Shown here one piece after another: positions 11,581 to 24,305 of a stretch of 64,000 nt of DNA (position 1 is the first letter of the stretch; the number at the start of each line of letters is the position of its first letter). Origin of the DNA: Crotalaria pallida (Eukaryota > Streptophyta > Magnoliopsida > Fabales > Fabaceae); contig CM075656.1 in NCBI GenBank assembly GCA_037953625.1, positions 88,865,001 to 88,929,000 on the forward strand, read 5' to 3'. Under the pieces are notes generated by a model. It saw only the letters and a program-made list of their open reading frames with translations. It was not told the DNA's origin and did not search any database. Both the position numbers and the translations under genes were made by a program.

Positions 11581-13135
11581 TGATTGGGGTCTAATATGTG
11601 ATGTTTTTGTACTTTTTTTGACTCCCTTTTACATAGTAAGTGGCTTGTTTCTTGAGTAAATTGGAATAAAACAATGGAATTTTGTCATTATAAGATTTCT
11701 GGAACCTTTTGATGTGTTTGGTTTGTTTTCAGGTATTTAAGCTCTTAAAACAGTGATTTTTGCAAAGGAATGAAAAAGGAGAGCTTGATACTTGAATTGG
11801 GAAGAAAAAGAGGAAAAAATGAAGAAAAGTTGACCGTGGCGCCCAGGCGCGGGCTGGGGTCAACTGGCCAATAGTGGGGTGCATTTGGTTGATTTTTCCA
11901 GACAGTTGCATGCCCAGGCGCATGAGTTTCACGCCTGGGCGCGCATAATGCGAGAAAGTGACACTATTCGCTGTTTTGATCATAACTTGAGCTACGCTTA
12001 TCCAAACGAGGCGATCTATATATCATTTTAAAGCTAAGGAAAAGATCTACAACTTTGCCAGAAATAGCCTTTCTCAAATTCGTCCATATTGGAAGTCAAA
12101 ATCAGTGCCTAAGTTGATGTCAGACACAAATACGGGATTCAAGAAGGATTTTAATGATAAATTCTATTTGTAGATAAGATTCTTAAAGATTATCTTATTT
12201 TAATAGGATCTTATCATGTTATATTCAGATTTAGGATTAGTTTTATTAAAATAAAAATCTTATCACATTAGACTGAAAAATTAGGTTAGTCTTTATCTAT
12301 ATAATAATAGGATTAGGATTCATTCCGGGAGGAGAGACACTCATACAACTCCGGAGAATAATAGTAGATTAGGATTTGAGACTTGGAGAAGGAACAAGGA
12401 TTGGAGGTTTTTGTGAAGAACGCGGAGTTAGCTCAAGGATTCATGGTAATTATTTTTATCATGTTTACTGTGTTTTCTCTTGTAAGTATGAACTAATTTC
12501 ATCTTTGGGATGTAGGAGTAGATGAATGGAACATTTTCAATATTTCTAGTAATAAATTAATCTTATTTTCCGTTATTGAATTATGTGTTTGATTGTTCTT
12601 ATTTGTTTCTCATGAAAGAAGTTGTTTCATGACTTTTGAAAATCCTTTATGAATAGACATATGAATTTAGGACTTAGTCATTAATCAAACAACTCAATTG
12701 CATAGGCACAGACATGTTTTCTATGAATTGGGTAATTTTATAAAAAGAGGTTTTGACTGAACTTAATGAAAGGGTTAGGTTTTAAGACTCCCTTGAGACA
12801 TCATTGGGAGATTAATCTCTAAAATATAGAAACATGCTAAGACATTAGGTGTTATCTAAATTTGCAAAACTAATTCGGAATTCAAGGAAAATAAATTAAT
12901 TTGTTATAGAATATTTAGGAACCTGCATCCAAACTACATCCCGCCTTTCCCCTTGTCAAAGAGTCATTTATTTTAATTTCTGTTTTTATTTACAAATTCA
13001 TAAATCCTTTGTCTCGTTCACTAAGTAATATTAATTAGGTGGAATTAATTAAACGGTCACTCCCTTGGGTACGATACTCGGACTTCATTGTCTATATTAC
13101 TTGTACGATCTGGTACACTTGCCAGAATCCCAACA
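11581..13135 (+). repeat. 3' LTR of non-autonomous element 1
   Basis: 1555 bases, TGATTGGGG... to ...CCCAACA, preceded by the purine-rich CTAAGTTTGAGGGTG. Its U3-like part carries GGCGCCCAGGCGCG (about 11836), GCCCAGGCGC (about 11911) and CGCCTGGGCGCG, unlike the CTCGCCCAGGCGAG words in the 5' LTR. Its opening third resembles the LTR of the 33-39 kb element (TTTGACTCCC, GGCTTGTTTCT). Confidence 0.8.
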
Positions 13136-13261
13136 AAGAGATACTAGTTTAGTTAGTAAAGTTACGAAACCTAAAAGATGTGAACCTGAATTCGATTCTT
13201 GACAGCCGCATAATTGGATGATTCTCCACACCATTCATTGTTTTCATATGATCATATAAGT

Positions 13262-13737
13262 TATAGTTTAATTTATTCGTTACAACTACAATAATAAGGA
13301 TCTTGAAATTACATGACTTTCACACATTATAGAGACAGAAGGAATACGATTACTAACCTCTATCCATTGCTAAAGTTGTTAGAGTTAGAAGGAAGAAAGT
13401 TCTCCAAATGTCCTTTGACCAAAAGCCACGAAACACGTTTCTATTCCTTTGTCTCCTCTACTATTCTTTTCTATGCTATTTGTTTAATTTAGCTGTTCTG
13501 TGATGAGAAGAGAAAAGAATACCTTATGGCCAGGAACAGGACCTGTTTCCTATAAATAGGTAAAAACCCTAACTATCATCCATTGGCTTCCATCAAGCTA
13601 ACGCGCCTTCAGAAACAATCCTCTTCTTATCTAAATATGATTTAGCCCATTAATATTTAATCATTTATTTACTAAACACACATCAATACATGTCACATGC
13701 ACATCACATGAGACATATTAAGATATTAAATCTTACA
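13262..13737 (-). repeat. 3' LTR of the copia element
   Basis: Matches 18758-19231 along its length, ending CTTACA on the plus strand. Its first base pair is mutated (TATAG against TGTAG). Confidence 0.8.
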
Positions 13738-16200
13738 TTCTCCCACTTAGCTCATGTGACATAATTCAACATTATGGTCTAATAAACAAAATAATTAAAC
13801 AAACAATCAATGCGCATTTATATAGCTAAATCATTTTATACTTAGATACTTTATTAATCATGATTAAATATAGTAACTAATTCGGATCATGGCGGTTGTA
13901 CATCATTTGTTCGACATAGTTCCTTCCATGTACCACAAAATAGTCTTTTCCTTAACACGATCTATAATTGGGAAATACATAATTGGTCCATAATGTCTAT
14001 ATACAAGGCAATACCTGCTTACATTACTCTAATACAATAATGCATGTCGTTCTAGAAAACAGGTAATCAGAAACATAACAAACATATCATAAATAAGCTC
14101 AAAGTGCCAATTACATCAAACATAAGGATGTCAACATCAAATTCAATTTTACTTAATAACAGTAATGCCTATACTTTCAACATGTTCAATAAATGTTTAG
14201 GCAATAACCCTTCTTTGAAGGGATTAGCAATCATAAGATTGGTGCTAACATGCTCTATTGACAATCTTAGTTTCTGATCTCATTCTTTAGAGACAAAGTA
14301 CTTCATTCACATACTTTTAGCACCTTTATAGTACTTGTCATTGCTGCAAAACATCACAGTACGTTTTCAGCAGCTAAGCAATATTGTCGACAGTTCTAAG
14401 CCCCGAAATAAAATTTTGGAGTCAATTAGTTTGAATTGTAATATCAAAACTTGTTACAAATTCAACATTCTGATCACCTCAACGTGATCATTCATTACAA
14501 AAATAAGCATGTATTTATTCGTTCCATGTTAATACCTCAAGATTTTATGAGTATAGTTAATACTTCCTTAACGTAAATTTTATTCATTCTAAATCATTCT
14601 AGTATTTTAATGATATATGCTTTCTGAGATAAGCCTAACAATTCATGTGACATATTCTAGAATATTCATTCTCTAATCACATGGTTCGACTCACCTATAT
14701 CTTTTATCCAAAGTTACTAGAAAAAATTATTAGTCTAGTGTAAAAGACCAGGATAATAAGTTGCAAGCAATATATAATAACATACAAAATCAACATAATA
14801 AACTCACTCCCACTAACTTTCAGATACTTACACAAGTTAATTGTGTTTCCTTAAATCTAAAATAAACAATAGTATCATTGACTTTCTTTTAGATACTATT
14901 GGTGGGACGTTTGTTTAAAATTGTATATTAATTTCCTCAAATCTGCACATTATGTGTCCATTCTTTTCAATTGAGAACCACATCAGTGGGTCATCCAAGT
15001 AAACTTCCTCCTATAAAATTCATAAGGTGGTTTTCGCATTCTTCTACTGCAACTCCATGTGCCATAATAATAATGCTGAATAAATCTCTCAGGAAATTGG
15101 TTAAATACCTCATTTATAGTTAATGTCAACATTGTGAGGGAAATCCTTCACAACAAATTTGGTCTTGTAACGTCCAAGGTTATCACAAGAGTTATATTTG
15201 ATCTAAAAGACTGACTTACCCCCCAACTCTCGTGCAACCTTTAGGCAATTCTACAAGGTCCCAAACAAAAAAAAATATTTAATAGTTATTAATACTTTCA
15301 TGACATTTAACTATTTATCAGTATCATCACAACTTACGGCTTGTAAAACAACACATCGTTATCATTAATGACTAAGTCAAATTTATATTCTTGTAGATAA
15401 ACCACTTAAAACATTCGAAATAGCAATTTCTTTTCCTTCTTTTTTTTAATACTATTTCTCGTGGTTCTTCGAAAGTAGAATCATTGTGAATAGTGGATTC
15501 ACTTCGTACTTTATTGTTATACGATTCAACAATAAAATAAACTATTGTTGAGGTAGAAGAACAAATTATAAATTACAAGAACTTGCACCCTAACTCCGTT
15601 AATTTCCACGTTATGTGGAACTATACTCCCACTAATTTCACAATTCTCAGTAAACCTGTCATTCACAATTTCAATGGTTCTTATACTATGGTTAGAACAA
15701 CAAGGTCTATACCTTTTGATTTATATGGATAATCAGTGAAATACTCACTGATGTTTTATATCCATTTTCTTTTCTGGCGGATTGCAATCTTTGTTTCTGC
15801 CGACAACCTTAAACATGCAGGTGCCTTAAATTGGGTATCCTATAAACACAGTTCAAAATTGTCTTTGGCACTGTCTTACTAGGAACCTTGTTCAATAGAC
15901 AAATGGTAGTTTCAAGACATACATTCACAAATGCGGGTAAAGACTAAATATCATACTCCTAACCATATTCATTACTGTTCTGTTATGCCCTATATACACC
16001 ATTTCGCTTCAGTGTAACTGGCATACACACAAATTATTCAATTCTTGAGGAGTTTCAGTCACAGATGTTGCCCATTTTAATTAATTCTTTCATGTTAGTT
16101 ATCATCTCTATCTCGTAATTGATAACATTCGTCTATATGTACTTAACTTTCTACTTTATTCAAGTAAATTTTCAAGACATAACTATAACATGAATAGTTA

Positions 16201-16455
16201 TCAATAAAGATGATCACATACCTTTTCCTTTCTAAAAAGAAAGTTAACATCAGAGGTCCACAAGTTTTGAAGAACACATTTTAAAGAAGTTGGATCCTTC
16301 TTGTGGCTCATTTCTTTGTGTCTTTGGTTTTTCTTTCCTTTAATACAATCTGCACAAATAATTAGGCCAATAAAATCCAAATCTGGAAAGATTTTGTTCC
16401 TTATAAAGCTTTCCATTCTTTCCTTGGATTTATGACTCAAACACTTATGCCACAA
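16201..16455 (-). pseudogene. Copia GAG-pre-integrase fragment
   Basis: The 84-residue frame starts MWHKCLSHKSKERMESFIRN and contains CADCIKGKK. This is the HxxxH...CxxC zinc-binding stretch (WHKxLxHxSxERM, CxxCIKGK) found just before the integrase core in plant Ty1/copia polyproteins. The frames before and after are closed by stops and shifts, so this is a surviving scrap of pol, not a gene. It confirms both the class and the minus-strand orientation of the element. Confidence 0.75.
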
Positions 16456-18732
16456 ATTAGCAAAAAATCATTTAAAATTCAATTTATATAACTATCACTA
16501 ATATACAAACACCAATGTGATAATTATACTTAAATAAATTGAAACATCCATAACCAAACATAAAAGAGCATCTAGTAACATTAATCCTAGATAATAAACC
16601 AAATTCCTAGAAAACTAGGTACCTAAAAGGTTTCCAATGAGTCTAGGTGATGCCCAATATCAAGGATAAAACATTAAATCCTGACAAGTTCTACTAGAAC
16701 CTTCACTTTATTCCCACAAACACGTACTTTACATGTGGGTTTATGGTATGGATTAAACAAAATTCATTATGCTAGAAACATGTTCCGATTCATCCAGGAT
16801 CAATCCACCAAATTTATGTGGATCTTTGATTAAGTTTGACTCAAACATACATAAGCTTTAAACTTATCTTTCATAGAATCAAGATTTTCATTTTATGCAT
16901 TTCTTCTGAATTCAACATTTTTGCACAAAATGACATTTATGTAATGAGGTTCTTTCATATGAGTTTTCACATATGCCTCATTAATTCTAAGTGATCATTT
17001 GCCTTTATCATGTTTCTTCATAAATTTATTTCTAATTCCTTGATGTCCTTAAAGGTTGGACTAAGAGACTTCTTATAATCTTAAGTCTAGTTTCCTCTTA
17101 AACTAACAAATTGTGCAATTCATGCATAACCCATTATATTTCATGGAAATATAGCTCATTCAAAAACAAGTCACACTCAATCAGTAATGAGCGAGGATAA
17201 ACTATACTAAGAAGTTCTCATCCACAACTATTCCTAAGGACTCAAACTTAAATCTTGCTGCAATAATTTTCGTTTTAATTATACAATTCATAAATAGTAC
17301 ACAAATCACCAAGTTTTATGGGGTTGGAGTACTCATTAATGTCCCAGAAAGAGACTCACGAAAAATATTGGGCACTCTCACAAAATTCACTTATTTTTTT
17401 TAATTACTTTCAATTTTGGAGAGAATTATCTTAATGTTATCTGCAATATTTATCCTCATGAACATTGTGAAATCTTTCTCAAATCTTATAATAAACTTTA
17501 TCTTTATGGTTGCTAACACCATTAATAGCAACAATATTTTTTTTTCTTTCCTGATGAGAAAGACTTGCAAACTCTAGTCAGAAAGTTTAGCAAATAACAC
17601 TGACACATACAAGTCATGAGAATGCAAAAAATTAAGAACATGTACTACATAACATAAATGTTTTGAGACATAAGGTACATGTTACTTAAACAATTAATGT
17701 ACACTAACGCTCTCCTTTGGGTTACACATTAGTACACGACATTCAAACATAATGATGCTAATAAAATTAATAATCAATAATTGGCAACAATATATGCACC
17801 AATTAGTATTATCATAAATGCCTTATAATAATGAACTTCAATATACCCATAGAACAACAAATCATTTTGTCATTCATATAGCATCAAATTTATGAGTAAT
17901 TGAAAAATCGTCATATGATTTAAAATTAATTTACTTACTGGTTTGACAACTTTAGTGATTAACAAAACCAACGTACAAATAACTTCAAATCAAATCTTTT
18001 ATACTTTCAAAGATATATTGCCTTTCCCTGTTCAAATGATGTTAAATTTATAGCATCAAAATAAAGATTTACATAATTGGAGTTATTAGCCAAGAGGCGT
18101 GGTCTCCAAACCATACATATATGTTAATTCCAACATATATAACATATATACTGCACATTGTCACGTGATTTCCCATTAAACAATAATATAAAAGAATTGA
18201 AATTGCATCTCCTGATACTATGATACTATAATGGCATTGCTGGTGACAATGTCTCATTCGCGCCATTGATACTATATCAATAGCTATATTCAAATTTTCC
18301 CTTTAGTTTGTCATCCTTCACAAATATATCAACATCCTATATAATTTGTTTTGACTTTTCAAATTGCATTTCTAATAATGAGATGCAAAATTACTCAGAT
18401 CGTGATATCTTGTAAGCTTTCACATAGAGGATTAGATGACATACTAAACTCGAACAAAATCCCATAAAATTCGGATGATGATGAACGATTACATATTATC
18501 AAGATATTAAAAATAAGAAGGCATATAAACAATAAATATGCAGATTATACGAATGATTTTTTTTTTTTTCAGCGGAAGCGTAAAATCCCAAAATTCTATA
18601 ATTAGGATTAATAGAATAAAAAATCCTAAATTTCATAATTAGGATTTATGAAAAAAAAATTATTCCCCCAAAACCATAATTAGGATTCAATCCAAATCCT
18701 AAATCTTAATTGGAAAGTCTTGAATTTCTTAT

Positions 18733-18748
18733 CGTGGCTCTGATACCA
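18733..18748 (-). other. Primer binding site, initiator tRNA-Met
   Basis: Minus-strand TGGTATCAGAGCCACG lies 9 bases inside the right LTR. TGGTATCAGAGC is the standard plant copia primer site. Confidence 0.85.
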
Positions 18749-18757
18749 CACATAAGT

Positions 18758-19231
18758 TGTAGTTTAATTTATTCGTTACAACTATAATAATAAGGATCTT
18801 GAAATTACATGACTTTCACACATTATAGAGACAGAAGGAATACGATTACTAACCTCTATCCATTGCTAGAGTTGACAGAGTTAGAAGGAAGAAAGTTCTC
18901 CAAATGTCTTTTGACCATAAGCCACGAAACACGTTTCTATTCCTTTGTCTCCTCTACTATTCTTTTCTATGTTATTTGTTTAATTTAGTCGTTCTGTGAT
19001 GGGAGAAAAGAATACCTTATGGCCAGGAACATGACCTGTTTCCTATAAATAGGTAAAAACCCTAACTATTATCCATTGGTTTCCATCAAGCTAACGGGCC
19101 TTCAGAAACAATCCCCTTCTTATCTAAATATGATTTAGCCCATTAATATTTAATCATTTATTTACTAAACACACATCAACACATGTCACATGCACATCAC
19201 ATGAGACATACTAAGATATTAAAATCTTACA
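18758..19231 (-). repeat. 5' LTR of the copia element
   Basis: TGTAGTTTAATTTATTCG... to ...AAATCTTACA on the plus strand, 474 bases, matching the left repeat. Confidence 0.8.
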
Positions 19232-19304
19232 CTTATATGGAGGTTTTTTTTTTTCCATTTTGGTCCAACCAATAGTATTTTGCTCATAATTGTTTTCATG
19301 ATTA

Positions 19305-19966
19305 AGGCTCTGTTCGACAAGGGTAGTTAGGAGCTTTTTAGCTAGCTAGGAGCTTTTAGATTTAGTCAATAAGCTACTAGCCTCGTTCGGTGAACACAAA
19401 TTAAAATGAGCTTATAGCTTTTAAAAAGGAGCTTGTAGCTTTTGAAAGCTAGTTTTTAGAAAGCTACTTCAAGTAACTTTCAAGAAACTAGACTAGCTTT
19501 CAATAATTCATATGCCAATTATACTCTCATACAAAATTTAAAATTATTTTGCTACCTTTTAATTAATTATTAATTATAATTTAATAATATTGTTATAATT
19601 AATTAATTAATTAACTACATAATTAATAAATTAAGAAAAAAAAGATTTTAATTAATTATAATTTAATAATTTTATATTTTATAAATAAATTAATTAATTA
19701 ACTATCTATTTAATAAATAAAGAAAAAAATTTTGAAAAATTTAAAATAATAAAATGTTGCATCTCCTTTTTGATCATTTAATAACTTTTAGCTACTTCAA
19801 AAGCTAGTTTTGCCGAACAACACTATTTCAAATAGTCAATTAAACAGCTATAAGCTGTCAGCTACAAGCTCACAGCTCCTAGCTAGCTTAACAGCTATAA
19901 GCTAGAATCTCATAGCTACAAGTTACAAGCTCACAACTACAAGTTAGTTTTGCCGAACAGGCCCTG
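19305..19966. mobile_element. hAT-like foldback element without a transposase
   Basis: The ends AGGCTCTGTTCGACAA and, in reverse complement, AGGGCCTGTTCGGCAAAAC are inverted repeats. The 'cCTGTTCGGcaaAACTA' end with repeated AGCTAGCTTATAGCT words is common in plant hAT-type MITEs. The interior is AT-rich and non-coding. No matching target duplication was seen, so the superfamily is tentative. Confidence 0.6.
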
Positions 19967-21499
19967 AAACTAACAAATTTCATGTCATAGAATTCAGAAA
20001 TATGCACTTTTTACAACACATGCAGATAAGAAATATACTCCTAATAAAAATGTTTTTTTACCTATACACCTAGATTAATTAATTTTTAAAAAGCAAGTGT
20101 TTTTTTTGGAAATTAATAAATTAAAAATTAACTATTTAGTTTTCAAATACAATTTTGTAATTTACTATATTAAAAAAGCCCATAATAAAAATCAGCAGTA
20201 TTGGTAGCTGATATAGATTACTAAGGTTTGGTTCCGTGGCTCGAATAAAGACCAAAAGGCTTTTGGAGGCGAGTCTGACTCGGAGGATAAAATAAAAATC
20301 AAGGCATGGGTATGAATTAGGTGCAGGTTCAATAGAACAATTATGTTGCTCCTCGAATGATACGGTTAAATAATCTGTTTTTGAGCTTAGAATCTTTATT
20401 GTGCTTAGAACATAATTTTGCTTGTGCCGTAAAAGTTAAAACATTGCAGGGGATGGTGCGTTGACGGTTGTAATTTTCGGGGTATTACATGTATCCTAAT
20501 TTTTAATGAAATTTCTTTTCCATTTATTGATAAATCCCATAGGTGGGAAGGTCATCTTCAATTGGGCTTTTAAAACGGGCCCGAGTCGGCCCAACACAAA
20601 ACAAATCCCATTCCTAAATAAAAATATTTATAATGGCTTCTCACGCTCACAAAGAAAGTTGGTTAATAATATTATTGGTATTAAATTGATGAAATTTAAT
20701 ATATCTTTTCAAAATTACAATAATAATTAGAGTTAGAATCCATCGGCGTCGGATATAAGTTTTGTCTTCAAATAACTTTTTTTGGATTATGAAATTAATT
20801 AATTTAACCATTGAGTTCAACATTCTAATCAAGTAAATCAAATCTACAAAGTTTCATCGACTATACAAATTAATTGATACTTCATCTCGTCACTCTAACT
20901 TACTTTAAGGGTAATGGACAAGTGAGGAACTGTTATTAGGTCCTCGACCAATATGTCAACCATGGTCCATACCAAAATAATAAATTTTATCATGTGTCAA
21001 ACTCTTATAGTCCTAAATCACAGATGACATGGTAATGCAGGACCAAGTAATAATGTCTCACTTATCATTTAAAAAGTAAAATTTATCTTGAAAAGAAAGT
21101 ATATTTAATTTATTAGTCAATATCTTTAATTTTTCAAAAATGATTTTACATTTTTGAAATTTTAATTATTGCTCTAAAGACAATATAACAAATTTAGCTT
21201 AGAGTACAAATTCTCTAATGCAGAATAAAAATTTAATTTTTTTTTTTTACAAAATTTAAGAAAGGAAACATAAACTTAGCTAGAAAATATACACCTTAAT
21301 ATATCACATACATAAAATAAGAGTACAGCTTGGTGGTTACGATAGATAGAGCATAACACAATTACACAATAACATTTATTAGCTGGAAAATACCCTCACA
21401 GTAAGGACACTAATTAGCTCCTCTACATACATTAAATAACTTATACTATTAGCTAGTTGATCAAAGAGTACTGCATGCAACCGTTTGGTCCATATTTGT
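19967..21499. other. Intergenic, nothing recognised
   Basis: AT-rich with one GC-richer patch at 20220-20600. Small frames at 20506-20730 (plus) and 20647-20841 (minus) have no recognisable similarity. Confidence 0.5.
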
Positions 21500-21787
21500 T
21501 CAAGGTTTGAAGGCTTGGAAGATCTTACCCCAACGGTTCTGTGGTTTAGTCTTGGGATAATTCACTATCATAATTCCACCATATTTAGAAGCTGCATCTT
21601 TGCTATTGATAACTGGCTCTTCTAATTTTCCATGATCAAGGGTGGTGGCCTGAACCCCCCAACGTCCCTGCCTCTGCCTTGTACTGAATCCCCCATTAGT
21701 GGGCCTTCTAGCTGATGGGCCATATAACTTGTCAATGAGCTCAAAGCCCTCTAAGCCTATCTTAACAAGATCTTGTTGATGTGCCAT
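21500..21787 (-). CDS. Small protein of a local four-member family, unknown function
   Basis: Start chosen at MAHQQDL (ATG 21785-21787), giving 95 residues. The open frame extends 23 codons further upstream, but the relatives start at the same MA-DL-IG point and a TATA box lies 115 bases before this ATG. Blocks shared with the members at 28400 and 49828 are DLxxIGxEGFxLIDxxYG (residues 6-24), RW in the middle, EEPxxNSxxxAxxxGG followed by an IV-Y stretch (about 57-78), and a tail KPxNRWG...KP. The protein is basic with no signal peptide, membrane segment or cysteine. The function is unknown and I know no named domain for it. This is the most complete representative in the window and the best one for searches. 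Confidence 0.75.
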   Translation of the reverse strand: MAHQQDLVKIGLEGFELIDKLYGPSARRPTNGGFSTRQRQGRWGVQATTLDHGKLEEPVINSKDAASKYGGIMIVNYPKTKPQNRWGKIFQAFKP

Positions 21788-21865
21788 ATAGAAACTGTTT
21801 GTGCCACAAAAATAGCTATAGGAAGCAAACCTATATATAATCTTATTTGGTTTCAATGCTTTGGG

Positions 21866-21945
21866 GTTTCTTGATTGAAATTAAGTAACATACTAAGTCC
21901 CATTTATACACATAGCGAACATGGTTCTTTACCTAATTCATAGGT
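21866..21945 (-). promoter_or_regulatory. Core promoter and leader of the 21.8-kb small gene
   Basis: On the minus strand, in order: TAAAGAACCAT (about 21920-21930), TATAAATGGGACTTAG (21893-21908), then ATTTCAATCAAGAAAC (21866-21881) in the leader. The same three words in the same order precede the members at 28681 and 50049. Confidence 0.65.
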
Positions 21946-22590
21946 TTTAAAGTTAATGTGGGCCCAAAAGTGTTTCATTCTGTATCAAGTGATGCCCTTT
22001 TGAAGATACATAAAGGTTGCTTTTATACAAAATGGACAGAGAAATGTACCTAGGATGCAAATATAATTGAGTATATAATTGTTGAGTAGTTAAATGACTT
22101 AAATCTATTGCAGGAACACCCATCATTTGTAGCCGCCAACCCCCGTATCTAATAATAAAATTAGTTAGGTCCGTAACATTTCATTTTTTTTTTAAAATTT
22201 AACTAACATTTCATTTTCTAATTGGAAAGATGATGGGATGAGAATGGAGTAAAAACAATTAGAAAGAATGACATGATATACTCTAATATCTTTTTTTTTT
22301 TTTTTAAGTGTCTAGTTAATTAATATAGCTTGTGTTTTGCAAGAATCTGCAACGCGCATCATGCATTCAGATTTGTAAGAATATTATACCTATCGTCAAT
22401 TAAAAAATGAAAAAAGAAACAGGTATCGGGCATACAAGAGATACATACACTAAATATTTATATATGATTATACTACATGATATTAATTGGAATCTTCTTT
22501 CGACTCTTTGTTAGGCTCGGAAGCTTAGCTAATTATCAAATGGAATATGGAACATGCTAACTAATGCTAACAAATGGAATAGAATGTTTA
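21946..22590. other. Intergenic, nothing recognised
   Basis: AT-rich with a T run at about 22291-22305. No gene or named repeat is seen. Confidence 0.4.
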
Positions 22591-22775
22591 GGGAGTTATC
22601 AGTAAAAAAAAGTTTTACATTGTAAAATAATAAATAAGTTGAAATGTATATAAGTAATAAGATTTATAGGCCTATTTTTTTTAAGGTTTTGGATCAAGAC
22701 GTGGGGTCAAATATACTTATATACTATTTCACTTGGGAGGGGATTTTGACACCCCACGTTCGGACATGCACACCT

Positions 22776-22833
<58 letters not shown>

Positions 22834-24021
22834 CAAAATTACCCTTGAGTCGTGATTATGTTGATGACCTGCTAAAAAATTTTGGTCATCAACACAACCA
22901 CGATCGGAAGTGTTTTTTTTTTTTATAAAAAAAAGGCTTTCATCACAAGTTCACAACACATCACCACACATGATTTTTGTATGAAATGAATGAATCTTTA
23001 AATCTTTTATCTTACATTCTAAATTATTTTTGTTCATGGATTGTAAAGAATATCGATTTGCTTTTTTTTAATTTTATATCATGATCATGACTGTGTTGAT
23101 GACTTGCTTAAAAGTTTAGGTTATCAACACATACAGTCACAACCCTTATATAAAATTCAAAAAGAAAACTTGAAAGTCAGTATCCATCACAGCTTATAAA
23201 CTAAAACTCATCTAAAAAGCGAAATAACTGATTTAAATATTCATTCATTTCATACAAAAGCCATGTGTGATGATGTGTTGTAAGGGAACTTTTTTAAAAA
23301 AAAACCTCGAGTTGTGAGTGTGTTGATGACCTGCTCAAAAGTTTAGGTCATCAACATAGTCATGACCCTGATAAATTTATTTTAAAGAAAAAAAACTTGT
23401 CAATTAATATCTTTCACAACTCATGAACTAAAACTTATCTAAAATGCAAGACAATTTAAAGATTTATTCATTTCATACAAAAGTCATGTGTGGTAATGTG
23501 CTTTGGGAAGAAATTAAAGAAAAAAAAAACGTGGCCTGTGACTATGCCGATGACTTGCTCAAAAGTTTTGGTCATCAACATAGTCACGACCCTGATATAA
23601 AATTAAAAAAATTGCACAATCATGAACTAAAAATCATATAGAATGCAAGATAAAATATTCAAAGATTCATTCATTTCATAAACAAAAAAACCATGTGTGG
23701 TGATGTGTGGTAATGAAAGTTAAAAAAAAAAACTCCGATCGTGGTGACTGTCTTGATAATCGAAATTTTTGAGTAGTTTATCAACATAGTCACGACTCAA
23801 GAATAATTTTGAAAAAAAAATATAAAGTTGAATGTGCATGTCTGAATGTGGGGTGCCAAAATTCCCTCCCAAATGAAAATACATATAAATAGACTTGACA
23901 CCACGTCTTAACCCAAAATATTTAAAAAAAAAATATAGATCTATAAACCTTATTATTTATATACTACATTATTTTAACTTATCCATTATTATACAATATA
24001 AAACTTTTTTTTACTCAACTC
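22591..24021. mobile_element. Foldback element with about 185-bp inverted ends and five internal hairpins
   Basis: The left end (22591-22775, AGTAAAAAAAAGTTTTACATT... ACACCCCACGTTCGGACATG) is the reverse complement, with scattered differences, of the right end (about 23828-24021). Between them five ~57-base hairpins built on TGTTGATGACCTGCTCAAAA and its complement recur about every 220 bases: 22850-22904, 23086-23142, 23310-23368, 23534-23590 and 23738-23796. Spacers also repeat (TTTCATACAAAAGCCATGTG), and the spacer after the first hairpin is inverted relative to later ones. A (TA)n tract occupies 22783-22830. No protein is encoded. Confidence 0.75.
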
Positions 24022-24305
24022 ATTCTTCAAAAATACTAACAAAATGAATTTAGCCATGCATCATGATTGGAGACTTGAGAATTAATTCCTGTGTCCCAAC
24101 GTTATGATTTGAAATTTTCAATGGCTTGGTGTATTATGCTTACTTGCTTTGAGAAATTCTTATGCGTGTATTATGCTTACCTAGGCCTGTGTAGGAACCT
24201 CGCGAAAGCCGAATTAATTCCTGGTGTAGGCTTCATATATAGGATGCCAACCGCAACTAATCAACACGCGACACTTTTTTATTATTGACAAATATTTCTG
24301 GGGAG

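Larger units (their letters stand above)
8040..13135 (+). mobile_element. Non-autonomous LTR retrotransposon 1 (tRNA-Asp primed)
   Basis: A complete element by structure. The 5-base duplication AAGAG occurs at 8035-8039 and 13136-13140. LTRs begin TGATT and end CAACA (8040-9309 and 11581-13135). A primer binding site follows the 5' LTR and a purine tract precedes the 3' LTR. The 2.27-kb interior carries one decayed reading frame and no protease, reverse transcriptase or integrase, so it must have moved with enzymes supplied in trans. It shares its protein and interior landmarks with the element at 33483-39476. The tRNA-Asp site is known from Athila-type gypsy elements, which suggests that ancestry by inference. 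The two LTRs differ by 285 bases in length and are strongly diverged. Confidence 0.85.
13262..19231 (-). mobile_element. Decayed Ty1/copia LTR retrotransposon
   Basis: Two ~475-base direct repeats (13262-13737 and 18758-19231), alike at roughly 95% by eye, bound 5 kb of degraded sequence. Next to the right repeat, on the minus strand, is TGGTATCAGAGCCACG, the initiator-tRNA-Met primer site typical of plant copia elements, so transcription ran right to left. A purine-rich GTGGGAGA on the minus strand borders the left LTR. A piece of the GAG-pre-integrase domain remains at 16201-16455; the rest is too mutated to read. A clean target duplication was not found. Confidence 0.8.

Noticed and set aside
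13137..13215. tRNA-like sequence (AATTCGATTCTTG resembling a B box) between the two LTR elements
   Set aside because: No A box at a proper distance, no tail and no flanking duplication.
13257..19238. Target duplication for the copia element
   Set aside because: The flanks TAAGT and CTTAT are not direct repeats; the similarity is only in reverse complement and may be chance.
22850..23796. CRISPR-like array (repeats at regular spacing)
   Set aside because: The repeats are hairpins in a plant foldback element, the spacers are themselves repeated, and there are no cas genes or prokaryotic context.
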